A stretch of 64,000 bases of DNA from Knoellia locipacati (GTDB lineage: Bacteria > Actinomycetota > Actinomycetes > Actinomycetales > Dermatophilaceae): assembly GCF_007992835.1 (NCBI RefSeq), contig NZ_BKBA01000003.1, forward strand, positions 868,001-932,000. The letters run 5' to 3'. This document shows, piece by piece, positions 34,369 through 42,330 of this stretch; the first letter of the stretch is position 1; each line of letters begins with the position of its first letter. Both the position numbers and the translations under genes were made by a program. The notes under the pieces were generated by a model. It did no database searches. It was not told the origin of the DNA and saw nothing but the letters and a program-made list of their open reading frames with translations.

Positions 34369-34695
34369 TCAGCGGCAGGCGTCGGCCATCTTCGCGAGCG
34401 ACGACTCGGGCGGGGTGCCGTCGGAGGCGACGACGTCCTCGGCCGCGGTGAGCAGCTCGGACTCGACGCCCAGGCCCTGGGCGAGGTCGATGGCGGAGCC
34501 GAGCGTGGCGCGGTCGGACTCGCTGAGGTCGCGGTCGGCGAGCGGGCACACGGTGCCGCGCAGCTCGCGCACGGCCGACTCCTTGGCCTGGGACGTCGCC
34601 GCGGACGCGGCATCGGAGGCGACGCCCTCGGCCGCTGAGCACCCGCCGAGGAGGGCGGCGCTGGCGAGGACGGTGACGGCGAGGTGACGGGTCAT
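34369..34695 (-). CDS. Small putative lipoprotein
   Basis: 108 residues. Signal peptide with lipobox ASAALLGGCSAAEG; the mature part is about 90 residues, largely helical (VASDAASAATSQAKESAVRE) with two cysteines (TVCPLADRD and the C-terminal ADACR) that could form a disulphide outside the cell. No family was recognised. The ATG at 34695 gives the signal peptide directly. It is convergent with the BMP importer operon and divergent from the hydrolase gene. Confidence 0.65.
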   Translation of the reverse strand: MTRHLAVTVLASAALLGGCSAAEGVASDAASAATSQAKESAVRELRGTVCPLADRDLSESDRATLGSAIDLAQGLGVESELLTAAEDVVASDGTPPESSLAKMADACR

Positions 34696-34765
34696 GGGCC
34701 GAAGTGTCCCAACGCCTCCTGAGCCGTGGCTGACAACGCCGGGCCGTCGCTGACAGGCTGGTGCC

Positions 34766-35665
34766 ATGACGACCGAGACCTCGCAGCCGGACGTGTTGAC
34801 CGCCACCCTCGAGCTCCCCGACGTGGACCTCGTCCACGACGTGCGCGGGCCGCTCCCCACCGCCGACGGCCGGCCGCCGCTGCTCATGATCGGCCAGCCG
34901 ATGTGCGCCGACGGGTTCGAGGCCCTGGCCCGGGAGTTCCCGGACCGGACGGTCGTGACCTACGACCCGCGTGGGTTGGGGCGCAGCACCACCCGGCGCG
35001 ACGGTCGCGACGACCAGACGCCGCAGGACCAGGCGGCCGACCTCCACGCGCTCGTCGAGCACCTCGGCGCCGGCCCGGTCGACGTGTTCGCCAGCAGCGG
35101 CGGCGCCGTGGCCGCGCTCGAGTGGGCGGCCACCCACCCCGACGACCTCGCCACGGTGGTGGCCCACGAGCCACCGTCGCTGTGGGCGCTGCCCGACGCC
35201 GAGGCGGCGACCCGGGCCGTCGACCGGGTGACCTCGACCTATGCCGAACGCGGCTTCGGCGCGGGCATGGCCGAGTTCATCGCGATGTCCGGGTGGCAGG
35301 GCGAGTTCACCGAGGAGTTCCTCGCGCAGCCGCCCGCCGACCTGGCCGAGTTCGGACTCCCGCCCGAGGACGACGGCTCGCGCGACGACCCGCTGCTCTC
35401 CGACCGGTCGGCCACCGTGACGTCGTCGCGACCGGACCTCGAGGCACTGCGCAGCGGGGGGACCCGCATCGTCATCGGCGTCGGCGAGGAGACGGGCGAG
35501 GCCGTCACCGCCCGGGCGGCCCGCGGTGTGGCCACGGAGCTCGGGCTGCCGCTCGTCATCTTCCCCAGCCACCACGGTGGGTTCGCGAGCGCCGAGGGGC
35601 CGTGGCCGGGCAAGTCGGTCGAGTTCGGCGCGCGCCTGCGCGAGCTGCTCGACGCCGCCGTGTGA
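34766..35665 (+). CDS. Alpha/beta hydrolase
   Basis: 299 residues, cytoplasmic. The core shows the oxyanion segment LLMIGQPMCADGFEAL, the TVVTYDPRGLGRSTTR loop after strand 4, the nucleophile elbow DVFASSGGAVAALEWA with Ser in S-S-G-G, and the C-terminal histidine candidate in FPSHHGGFAS. This matches proline-iminopeptidase/esterase-like alpha/beta hydrolases. The substrate cannot be told. Start ATG at 34766, 70 bp from the divergent lipoprotein gene. Confidence 0.85.
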   Translation: MTTETSQPDVLTATLELPDVDLVHDVRGPLPTADGRPPLLMIGQPMCADGFEALAREFPDRTVVTYDPRGLGRSTTRRDGRDDQTPQDQAADLHALVEHLGAGPVDVFASSGGAVAALEWAATHPDDLATVVAHEPPSLWALPDAEAATRAVDRVTSTYAERGFGAGMAEFIAMSGWQGEFTEEFLAQPPADLAEFGLPPEDDGSRDDPLLSDRSATVTSSRPDLEALRSGGTRIVIGVGEETGEAVTARAARGVATELGLPLVIFPSHHGGFASAEGPWPGKSVEFGARLRELLDAAV

Positions 35666-35687
35666 CGAGACCCATACCTACGGACTC

Positions 35688-35711
35688 GTAACCTACGCAT
35701 ACGTAGGTTAC
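35688..35711. promoter_or_regulatory. Operator palindrome of the desaturase operon
   Basis: GTAACCTACG (35688-35697), 4-base centre CATA, then the perfect complement CGTAGGTTAC (35702-35711). A further half-site CCTACGG lies at 35677. The palindrome ends 10 bases before the GTG start of the reductase gene and overlaps any promoter there, so a repressor is likely. TetR-type control of acyl-CoA desaturase genes is known in mycobacteria and pseudomonads. The regulator is not in the window. Confidence 0.8.
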
Positions 35712-35721
35712 GCTGGCGTAC

Positions 35722-36834
35722 GTGACTGCAACGCTGAACCGAACCTCCGCGACCCGGCACACGCCTCGTCTCGCCGGTCTCCTCGACGGCGCACGCAAGG
35801 TCGCCCACGCACTGGCCACCCCGCTCGTGCCCGCCGACTACCTCGACCTCATCGACCCGCTGCGGGCCGGCGCCGACCTGCGCGGCCGCATCGTCGACGT
35901 CACCCCCGAGACCGCCGACTCCGCGACCATCACGATCCAGCCCGGCCGCGGCTGGGACGGTCACGCGCCGGGTCAGTACATCCGGATCGGCATCGACATC
36001 GACGGTGTCCGCCACTGGCGTGCGTACTCGCTCACGCACCGCGCCGACGCCGCCGACGGGCTCATCTCGATCACCCCGAAGGCGATCCCCGACGGCAAGG
36101 TGAGCAACCACCTCGTGCGCGCCACCACCCCCGGCACACTCGTCATGCTCGACCAGGCGACGGGCGACTTCACCCTCCCGGCGACCCTGCCCGAGCGCAC
36201 CCTCTTCATCACCGCCGGCTCCGGCATCACGCCGGTCATCGGCATGCTGCGCAACTCGCTCGACGACCTGGGCGACGTCGTCCAGATCCACTGCGCGCCG
36301 AGCGAGCGCGACGTGATGTTCCGTGACGAGCTGCTGTCGTATGCCGTCGCGAGCCGGCTCACGCTCCACGAGAACCACGACGACGTGGCCGGGGTCCTCG
36401 ACCTCGCCTCGCTCGACACCCTCGTGCCCGACTGGCGCGAGCGCGAGGTGTGGGTCTGCGGACCCACCGGGCTGCTCGACGCCGCCGAGGCGCACTGGGA
36501 AGCGGCCGGCCTCGCCGACCGCCTGCACGTCGAGCGCTTCCGCCCGAGCGTCGTCGAGCCCGGCGACGGCGGCACCGTGACCTTCGACCGGAGCACCGTC
36601 ACCGTCGACGCCGACGGCGGCACCCCGATCCTCGACGCCGGCGAGGCCGCCGGTGTCCTCATGCCCAGCGGCTGCCGGATGGGCATCTGCTTCGGCTGCG
36701 TCGTGCCGCTGCGTGAGGGCGCCGTGCGCGACCTGCGCACCGGCGAGATCACCTCGACCGACGAGAACTCGGGCGCCGTCCCGATCCAGACCTGCGTGAG
36801 CGCCGCCGCCGGCGCCTGCGCCATCGACCTCTGA
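35722..36834 (+). CDS. Ferredoxin reductase (FAD/NAD + 2Fe-2S), desaturase electron donor
   Basis: 370 residues. FAD-binding segment HWRAYSLTH (RxYS motif), the NAD-binding part TLFITAGSGITPVIGML and VWVCGPTGLLDAAE, then a C-terminal plant-type 2Fe-2S domain with CRMGICFGC and the fourth cysteine in QTCVSAAAG. It resembles mycobacterial Rv3230c, which passes electrons from NADPH to the acyl-CoA desaturase. The GTG at 35722 has no Shine-Dalgarno, so the mRNA may be leaderless. The desaturase gene follows 28 bp downstream. Confidence 0.92.
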   Translation: MTATLNRTSATRHTPRLAGLLDGARKVAHALATPLVPADYLDLIDPLRAGADLRGRIVDVTPETADSATITIQPGRGWDGHAPGQYIRIGIDIDGVRHWRAYSLTHRADAADGLISITPKAIPDGKVSNHLVRATTPGTLVMLDQATGDFTLPATLPERTLFITAGSGITPVIGMLRNSLDDLGDVVQIHCAPSERDVMFRDELLSYAVASRLTLHENHDDVAGVLDLASLDTLVPDWREREVWVCGPTGLLDAAEAHWEAAGLADRLHVERFRPSVVEPGDGGTVTFDRSTVTVDADGGTPILDAGEAAGVLMPSGCRMGICFGCVVPLREGAVRDLRTGEITSTDENSGAVPIQTCVSAAAGACAIDL

Positions 36835-36862
36835 CCACCGCGAGAGACCCAAGGAGACACCC

Positions 36863-38164
36863 ATGACCCTCGCCCCCGAACGCACCAGCACCGCCACCCG
36901 CACCGGCGTCAACTCGCGGCTGTCCGTGACGAGCACCGAGCCGCGCCCGCAGCGCCCCGAGCTCAAGAAGTCCGGTCGCCCCAATCCCGCCGCCCACCTC
37001 ACCCCCGAGCAGATCGAGGAGATCGGGCGCGAGCTCGACGCGATCCGCGCCGAGGTGATGGACTCCCGCGGAGCCAAGGACGCGGCATACATCCGCAAGG
37101 TCATCAAGACCCAGCGCTACCTGGAGATGGGCAGCCGTGCCGCGCTGCTGTTCTCCGGCGTGAAGTACCGCGGCGTCCGCCCGTTCTGGTGGATCGGCAC
37201 CGCTGGCCTGTCCGTCTCCAAGATCCTCGAGAACATGGAGATCGGCCACAACGTCATGCACGGCCAGTGGGACTGGATGCGCGACCCCAAGATCCACTCG
37301 ACGGCGTGGGAGTGGGACAACGCCTCCCCGTCGAGCCAGTGGAAGCACAGCCACAACGAGATCCACCACACCTTCACCAACGTCCTCGGGCGCGACAACG
37401 ACCTCGGCTACGGGATCCTGCGCGTCGACGAGGACCAGAAGTGGACCCTCTTCTACCTGTTCCAGCCGATCTGGCACGTCGCCAACGCGCTGATGTTCGA
37501 GTACTCCATCGCCGCCTACGACCTCGAGCTCGGCGGCTACCTCGCCAAGAAGAAGCGGCTCAGCGCCGAGGAGAAGGCGAAGTTCAGGAAGGAGGCCGAC
37601 GAGGTCCTCGCCAAGATCAAGCGCCAGGCCACCAAGGACTACGTCGTGCACCCGGCGATGGCTGCCGCGACCTTCACCGGCTCCACCCGGCACACCCTCA
37701 CCGCCAACATCGTGGCCAACCTCGTCCGCAACGTGTGGACCAACACCGTCATCATCTGCGGCCACTTCCCGCCCGGGATCGAGACCTTCGAGAAGACCTC
37801 GATCGAGGGCGAGACCCGCGGTGACTGGTACCTCCGGCAGATGCTCGGCTCCGGCAACATCTCCGGGTCCAAGGCCATGCACGTCATGACCGGCAACCTC
37901 AGCCACCAGATCGAGCACCACCTCTTCCCGGACATGCCGAGCAACCGCTACGCCGAGATCGCGCCCAAGATCCGCGACCTCATGGAGCGCAACGACCTCA
38001 AGTACGTCACCGGCTCGCTCGCCAAGCAGGTCGGCGGCGTCTACTGGAAGGTCGTCGAGCTCTCGCTGCCCAACAAGGTCGAGGGCCGTCGCCGCCGCGA
38101 CACCATCCTCAAGGCCGCCAGGAAGGCCATCAAGGGCAAGGGCGGTCAGGGCCGCCGCTACTGA
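36863..38164 (+). CDS. Acyl-CoA delta-9-type fatty acid desaturase (DesA3-like)
   Basis: 433 residues, membrane-bound di-iron desaturase with three histidine boxes: GHNVMHGQWDW near residue 128, HSHNEIHHTF near 164 and SHQIEHHLFPDMP near 347. Hydrophobic segments lie between the boxes. Partner of the reductase just upstream, together introducing a double bond into stearoyl- or palmitoyl-CoA to set membrane fluidity. The ATG at 36863 follows AAGGAG. Both genes should respond to the palindrome at 35688. A strong hairpin ends the operon. Confidence 0.92.
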   Translation: MTLAPERTSTATRTGVNSRLSVTSTEPRPQRPELKKSGRPNPAAHLTPEQIEEIGRELDAIRAEVMDSRGAKDAAYIRKVIKTQRYLEMGSRAALLFSGVKYRGVRPFWWIGTAGLSVSKILENMEIGHNVMHGQWDWMRDPKIHSTAWEWDNASPSSQWKHSHNEIHHTFTNVLGRDNDLGYGILRVDEDQKWTLFYLFQPIWHVANALMFEYSIAAYDLELGGYLAKKKRLSAEEKAKFRKEADEVLAKIKRQATKDYVVHPAMAAATFTGSTRHTLTANIVANLVRNVWTNTVIICGHFPPGIETFEKTSIEGETRGDWYLRQMLGSGNISGSKAMHVMTGNLSHQIEHHLFPDMPSNRYAEIAPKIRDLMERNDLKYVTGSLAKQVGGVYWKVVELSLPNKVEGRRRRDTILKAARKAIKGKGGQGRRY

Positions 38165-38189
38165 CGCCCCCTGAGCGGGCACGCTTGAC

Positions 38190-38237
38190 GAAGGTCCCAC
38201 GGATCGCGGCATAGACATCGCGTTCCGTGGGACCTTC
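38190..38237 (+). terminator. Terminator after the desaturase gene
   Basis: 13-bp perfect arms GAAGGTCCCACGG (38190-38202) and complement (38225-38237). An inner CGCG/CGCG pairing (38205-38208 with 38219-38222) extends the stem after a one-base mismatch. It lies 25 bp after the desaturase stop and 35 bp before the candidate NrdR boxes. Confidence 0.75.
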
Positions 38238-38270
38238 CCATTCCCTGCCCCTGGGAGAGGCGACACGCCG

Positions 38271-38317
38271 ACACCACATGTGGTTCCCACCGCCCGGCCG
38301 GGCACCACATACGGTGG
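38271..38317. promoter_or_regulatory. Candidate pair of NrdR boxes for nrdAB
   Basis: Two similar 16-mers, ACACCACATGTGGTTC (38271-38286; core ACCACATGTGGT is a perfect palindrome) and GCACCACATACGGTGG (38302-38317). They are spaced 31 bp start to start, that is three helical turns, just upstream of the riboswitch. NrdR binds two about 16-bp boxes at integral-turn spacing before ribonucleotide reductase genes, and Streptomyces nrdAB is NrdR-controlled. The match to the usual consensus is partial and nrdR is not in the window. Confidence 0.5.
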
Positions 38318-38319
38318 GT

Positions 38320-38560
38320 GCCGCAGCTGGTTCGGCGCTCCACCCAGGCGCGTCGAGGCAAGAGGGAACCCGGTGTGACTCCGGGACTGCCCCGCAGCGG
38401 TGAGTGGGAACGACCGCCATCTCGCACGGCATACGCCGTGTCTGAAGCACTGCACCTCCGGGTGTGGGAAGCGATGGCCACTAGGCGGCCCGGTGACAAC
38501 CGGACCGAGCCCGCGAGTCCGAAGACCTGCCAGCGCACCGTGCCCGACGGGCACGGTGGT
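38320..38560 (+). ncRNA. Cobalamin (AdoCbl) riboswitch with terminator platform
   Basis: The conserved core is clear: AGAGGGAACCCGGTG then ACTCCGGGACTGCCCCGCAG (38361-38395), CGGTGAGTGGGAACGACCGCC, GGGAAGCGATGGCCACTAGG (the box end of the core), then CCGGTGACAACCGG and GAGTCCGAAGACCTGCC near 38515-38531. Directly after it is a 10-bp hairpin CACCGTGCCC/GGGCACGGTG with 3-base loop (38536-38558), a likely transcription-stop platform. B12 binding would turn off nrdAB when a B12-dependent class II reductase can work, as known for Streptomyces nrdABS. A CGGCATAC word forms one peripheral stem (38427). Confidence 0.95.
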
Positions 38561-38697
38561 CCGACGCCGCGCGGGACGGCCGACGGCAGGTTTCGCGTGC
38601 TCGGCGTCCCCTTTCCTGGCGTATGCCGTCCGCTCCCCTCGTCGTCCTCCCCGCGCGACCCGGACCCCCTGAGGTCTGATCTCGCGAGGAGAGAGTC

Positions 38698-41079
38698 ATG
38701 ACAGTGGTGGAAGCCTCCACACGTCCCCAGATGCACGTCCGCAAGCGCAACGGCGACCACGAGGTCGTCGACGTCGGCAAGATCGTGCGCGCCGTCGAGA
38801 GGGTCAGCGGTGACCTGCTCGAGGTCGACCCGCTGCGGGTCGCGACCCGCACGATCAGCGGGCTCTACGACGGCGCCAGCACGCAGGAGCTCGACCAGCT
38901 GTCGATCCAGACGGCGGCCCAGATGATCGGTGAGGAGCCGCAGTACTCGCGGCTCGCCGGGCGGCTGCTGTCGGCCTACATCGACAAGGAGGTCCGCGGT
39001 CAGGGCGTCGCGTCGTTCAGCCAGTCGGTGGCCCTCGGGCACGCCGAAGGGCTCATCGGTGACGACACCGCCCGCTTCGTCAAGGACCACGCGCGAAAGC
39101 TCGACCGTGCCGTGGACCCGCTGGGCGACAACCGGTTCGAGTACTTCGGCATCCGCACCGTGGGTGACCGCTACCTGCTGCGCCACCCCACGTCGCGGCT
39201 CGTCATCGAGACCCCGCAGTACTTCCTGCTGCGCGTGGCGTGCGGCCTGGCGACCTCGGCCAAGGAGGCCATCGGCTTCTACCGGCTCATGTCGAGCCTG
39301 GCCTACCTGCCCTCGAGCCCGACCCTGTTCAACTCCGGCACGGCGCACCCGCAGATGAGCTCGTGCTACCTCGTCGACAGCCCGCGCGACGACCTCGACT
39401 CGATCTACTCGCGCTACCAGCAGGTGGCCCGGCTGTCGAAGTTCGCCGGCGGCATCGGGATCGGCTTCTCGAGGATCCGCAGCCGTGGCGCGCTCATCCG
39501 CGGCACCAACGGGCAGTCCAACGGCATCGTGCCGTTCCTGCGCACGCTCGACTCGTCGGTCGCCGCGGTCAACCAGGGCGGGCGCCGCAAGGGCGCGGCC
39601 TGCGTCTACCTCGAGCCGTGGCACCCCGACGTCGAGGAGTTCCTCGAGCTGCGCGACAACACCGGTGAGGACGCACGTCGCACGCACAACCTCAACCTCG
39701 CCCACTGGGTCCCGGACGAGTTCATGCGGCGGGTCGAGGCCGACGAGCAGTGGTCGCTCATCGACCCCGACCAGGCGCCCGAGCTCGTCGACCTCTGGGG
39801 CGCGGCGTTCGACGAGGCCTACCGGCGGGCCGAGGCCGAGGGTCGCTACGTCCGGCAGGTCAGGGCCCGCGACCTCTTCGCGCGGATGATGCGCACCCTC
39901 GCCCAGACCGGCCAGGGCTGGATGACGTTCAAGGACGCGTCCAACCGGACGTGCAACCAGACCTCGGACTCGGGCGAGGTCGGTGCCCCGATGGTGCACC
40001 TCTCCAACCTGTGCACCGAGATCATCGAGGTGTCCTCCGACGGCGAGACGGCCGTGTGCAACCTCGGCTCGGTCAACGTCGCCGCCCACCTCACCGCCAA
40101 CCGCACGGAGGTCGACTGGGAGCGGCTGCGCGAGACCGTCCGCACGGCGGTGCCGTTGCTCGACCGGGTCATCGACATCAACTTCTACCCGTCGCCGGAG
40201 TCGGCGGCGAGCAACCCCCGCTGGCGCCCGGTCGGCCTCGGGCTCATGGGCCTGCAGGACGTCTTCTTCGCCCTGCGGCTGCCGTTCGACTCCCCCGAGG
40301 CCAAGGAGCTGTCGACCCGGATCTCCGAGGAGATCTACCTCACCGCGCTCGAGGTCTCGAACGAGCTCGCCGAGCGCGAGGGTGCGCACCCGGCATACGA
40401 CACGACGCGGGCGAGCGCCGGTGTCCTGCAGCCCGACCTGTGGGACGTGACGGGCACCCAGACCGAGCGCTGGGCCGCGGTCCGCGAGCGCATCGCCGCG
40501 CACGGGCTGCGCAACAGCCTGCTCATCGCCATCGCCCCGACGGCGACGATCGCGTCCATCGCCGGCTGCTACGAGTGCATCGAGCCACAGGTGTCGAACC
40601 TCTTCAAGCGCGAGACGCTGAGCGGCGAGTTCCTCCAGGTCAACAACGCCCTCGTGCGCGAGCTCAAGGCGCGCGACCTGTGGAGCCCCGAGATCCGCGA
40701 GCAGATCAAGCGGGCCGAGGGCTCGGTGCAGGGCCTCACCGGTCTGCCCGAGGACGTGCGCGTGCTGTTCCGCACCGCGTGGGAGCTGCCGCAGCGGGCG
40801 CTCATCGAGCTCGCCGCCGCACGTCAGCCGTTCATCGACCAGAGCCAGAGCCTCAACCTCTTCCAGGCCTCGCCGACCATCGGCAAGCTCAGCTCGATGT
40901 ACCTGTTCGCGTGGAAGTCCGGTCTCAAGACGACCTACTACCTCCGGTCGCGCCCCGCGACCCGGATCCAGCAGGCGACGACGAGCATCACGCCGTCGAC
41001 CCCTGCCCTCACCATCACCGACGAGGCGGCAGTGGCCTGCTCCCTCGAGAACCCCGAGACCTGCGAGGCCTGCGAATGA
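38698..41079 (+). CDS. nrdA: Class Ia ribonucleotide reductase alpha subunit (NrdA)
   Basis: 793 residues. The N-terminal ATP-cone (MHVRKRNGDHEVVDVGKIVR to about residue 95) provides dATP feedback. The catalytic barrel includes SSPTLFNSGTAHPQMSSCYL, CNLGSVNVAAHL with the redox cysteine region, NRTCNQTSDSGE, PVGLGLMGLQDVFF, IAPTATIASIAGCYECIEPQ and the C-terminal CEAC redox pair that is reduced by thioredoxin. It converts ribonucleoside diphosphates to deoxy forms with NrdB. ATG at 38698 after GAGGAGAG. Its expression is controlled by the B12 riboswitch upstream. No intein. Confidence 0.95.
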   Translation: MTVVEASTRPQMHVRKRNGDHEVVDVGKIVRAVERVSGDLLEVDPLRVATRTISGLYDGASTQELDQLSIQTAAQMIGEEPQYSRLAGRLLSAYIDKEVRGQGVASFSQSVALGHAEGLIGDDTARFVKDHARKLDRAVDPLGDNRFEYFGIRTVGDRYLLRHPTSRLVIETPQYFLLRVACGLATSAKEAIGFYRLMSSLAYLPSSPTLFNSGTAHPQMSSCYLVDSPRDDLDSIYSRYQQVARLSKFAGGIGIGFSRIRSRGALIRGTNGQSNGIVPFLRTLDSSVAAVNQGGRRKGAACVYLEPWHPDVEEFLELRDNTGEDARRTHNLNLAHWVPDEFMRRVEADEQWSLIDPDQAPELVDLWGAAFDEAYRRAEAEGRYVRQVRARDLFARMMRTLAQTGQGWMTFKDASNRTCNQTSDSGEVGAPMVHLSNLCTEIIEVSSDGETAVCNLGSVNVAAHLTANRTEVDWERLRETVRTAVPLLDRVIDINFYPSPESAASNPRWRPVGLGLMGLQDVFFALRLPFDSPEAKELSTRISEEIYLTALEVSNELAEREGAHPAYDTTRASAGVLQPDLWDVTGTQTERWAAVRERIAAHGLRNSLLIAIAPTATIASIAGCYECIEPQVSNLFKRETLSGEFLQVNNALVRELKARDLWSPEIREQIKRAEGSVQGLTGLPEDVRVLFRTAWELPQRALIELAAARQPFIDQSQSLNLFQASPTIGKLSSMYLFAWKSGLKTTYYLRSRPATRIQQATTSITPSTPALTITDEAAVACSLENPETCEACE

Positions 41080-42098
41080 CCCTGTCCCACACCGACACCC
41101 GGATGCTGCTCGACCCGGGGATGAACCTCACCCTGCGGCCGATGCGCTACCCGCACTTCTACGACCGCTACCGCGACGCCATCAAGAACACGTGGACGGT
41201 CGAGGAGGTCGACCTGCACTCTGACCTCGCCGACCTGCGCAAGCTCACGGCGGCCGAGCGGCACCTCGTGTCACGGCTCGTCGCGTTCTTCGCCACCGGC
41301 GACACGATCGTCGCGAACAACCTCGTGCTCAACCTCTACCAGCACATCAACTCGCCGGAGGGGCGGCTCTACCTCAGCCGCCAGCTCTTCGAGGAGGCCG
41401 TGCACGTGCAGTTCTACCTCACGCTGCTCGACACCTACGTCCCCGACGAGGCCGAGCGGCACGAGGCGTTCGCAGCGGTCGACACCATCCCGTCGATCAA
41501 GCACAAGGCCGACTTCTGCTTCCGCTGGATCGACTCGGTCTTCGACCTCGACGCCCTGGAGACCCGGGAGCACCGTCGGGCGTTCCTGCTCAACCTCATC
41601 TGCTTCGCCGCGGTCATCGAGGGCCTGTTCTTCTACGGCGCCTTCGCCTACGTCTACTTCCTGCGCTCCCGCGGCCTGCTCAACGGCCTCGCGTCGGGGA
41701 CGAACTGGGTCTTCCGCGACGAGTCGATGCACATGGCGTTCGCGTTCGACGTCGTCGACACCGTCCGCGAGGAGGAGCCCGACCTCTTCGACGACGAGAT
41801 GGCCGCGCAGGTCCGCCAGATGCTCGTCGAGGGGGTGGAGGCCGAGGCGCAGTTCGCCGAGGACCTCCTCGGCGGTGGGGTCGCGGGCCTGTCCGTCGCC
41901 GACATGCGCTCCTACCTCGAGCACGTCGCCGACCGGCGCATGCAGCGGCTCGGCCTCGACCCGATCTTCGGCTCGCCCAACCCGCTGGCGTTCATGGAAC
42001 TGCAGGACGTCCAGGAGCTGTCGAACTTCTTCGAGCGCCGCGTCTCGGCCTACCAAGTGGGTGTGAGCGGCTCGGTCGGGTTCGACGAGGACTTCTGA
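41076..42098 (+). CDS. nrdB: Class Ia ribonucleotide reductase beta subunit (NrdB)
   Basis: 340 residues, ferritin-like helical di-iron protein. Metal ligands occur in LFEEAVHVQFY (E-x-x-H, with the radical tyrosine seven residues after the second Glu) and in the second pair RDESMHMAFAFD, with a further Glu in FAAVIEGLFFYGAFAY. It supplies the tyrosyl radical for NrdA. The C-terminal tail (VGVSGSVGFDEDF) is the usual alpha-binding peptide. The ATG at 41076 overlaps the nrdA stop (ATGA), so translation is coupled. A long hairpin ends the operon. Confidence 0.95.
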   Translation: MTLSHTDTRMLLDPGMNLTLRPMRYPHFYDRYRDAIKNTWTVEEVDLHSDLADLRKLTAAERHLVSRLVAFFATGDTIVANNLVLNLYQHINSPEGRLYLSRQLFEEAVHVQFYLTLLDTYVPDEAERHEAFAAVDTIPSIKHKADFCFRWIDSVFDLDALETREHRRAFLLNLICFAAVIEGLFFYGAFAYVYFLRSRGLLNGLASGTNWVFRDESMHMAFAFDVVDTVREEEPDLFDDEMAAQVRQMLVEGVEAEAQFAEDLLGGGVAGLSVADMRSYLEHVADRRMQRLGLDPIFGSPNPLAFMELQDVQELSNFFERRVSAYQVGVSGSVGFDEDF

Positions 42099-42121
42099 CC
42101 CGGGGCCTCCCGAAGAAGCCG

Positions 42122-42179
42122 ACGACGCGCGTATGCCGTGAGCTCCCGCAGGGGGGAGCACACGGCATACGTGCGTCGT
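42122..42179. terminator. Long hairpin built from an inverted GTATGCCG pair
   Basis: A 26-position stem (42122-42147 against 42154-42179) with one G-T pair and one A/A mismatch and a 6-base loop. Its two arms contain GTATGCCG (42131) and CGGCATAC (42163) facing each other. It lies 24 bp after the nrdB stop, so it most likely terminates nrdAB. A third word copy lies at 42206. The rest of the gap to 42330 holds a GGAGG ribosome site and no other feature that I recognise. Confidence 0.85.
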
Positions 42180-42330
42180 GGAGGCCTGCCGTGGACCGGC
42201 GTCACCGGCATACAGGGTGAACCGTCATAATTGACGGCAACCAGGGATGTTGTCCCGGGGAGGTTGTTGCGACGACTGACCTCAAGTCAACCCCCATACC
42301 CACAGGCCCACTGCGCGGATGGAGGCACTC

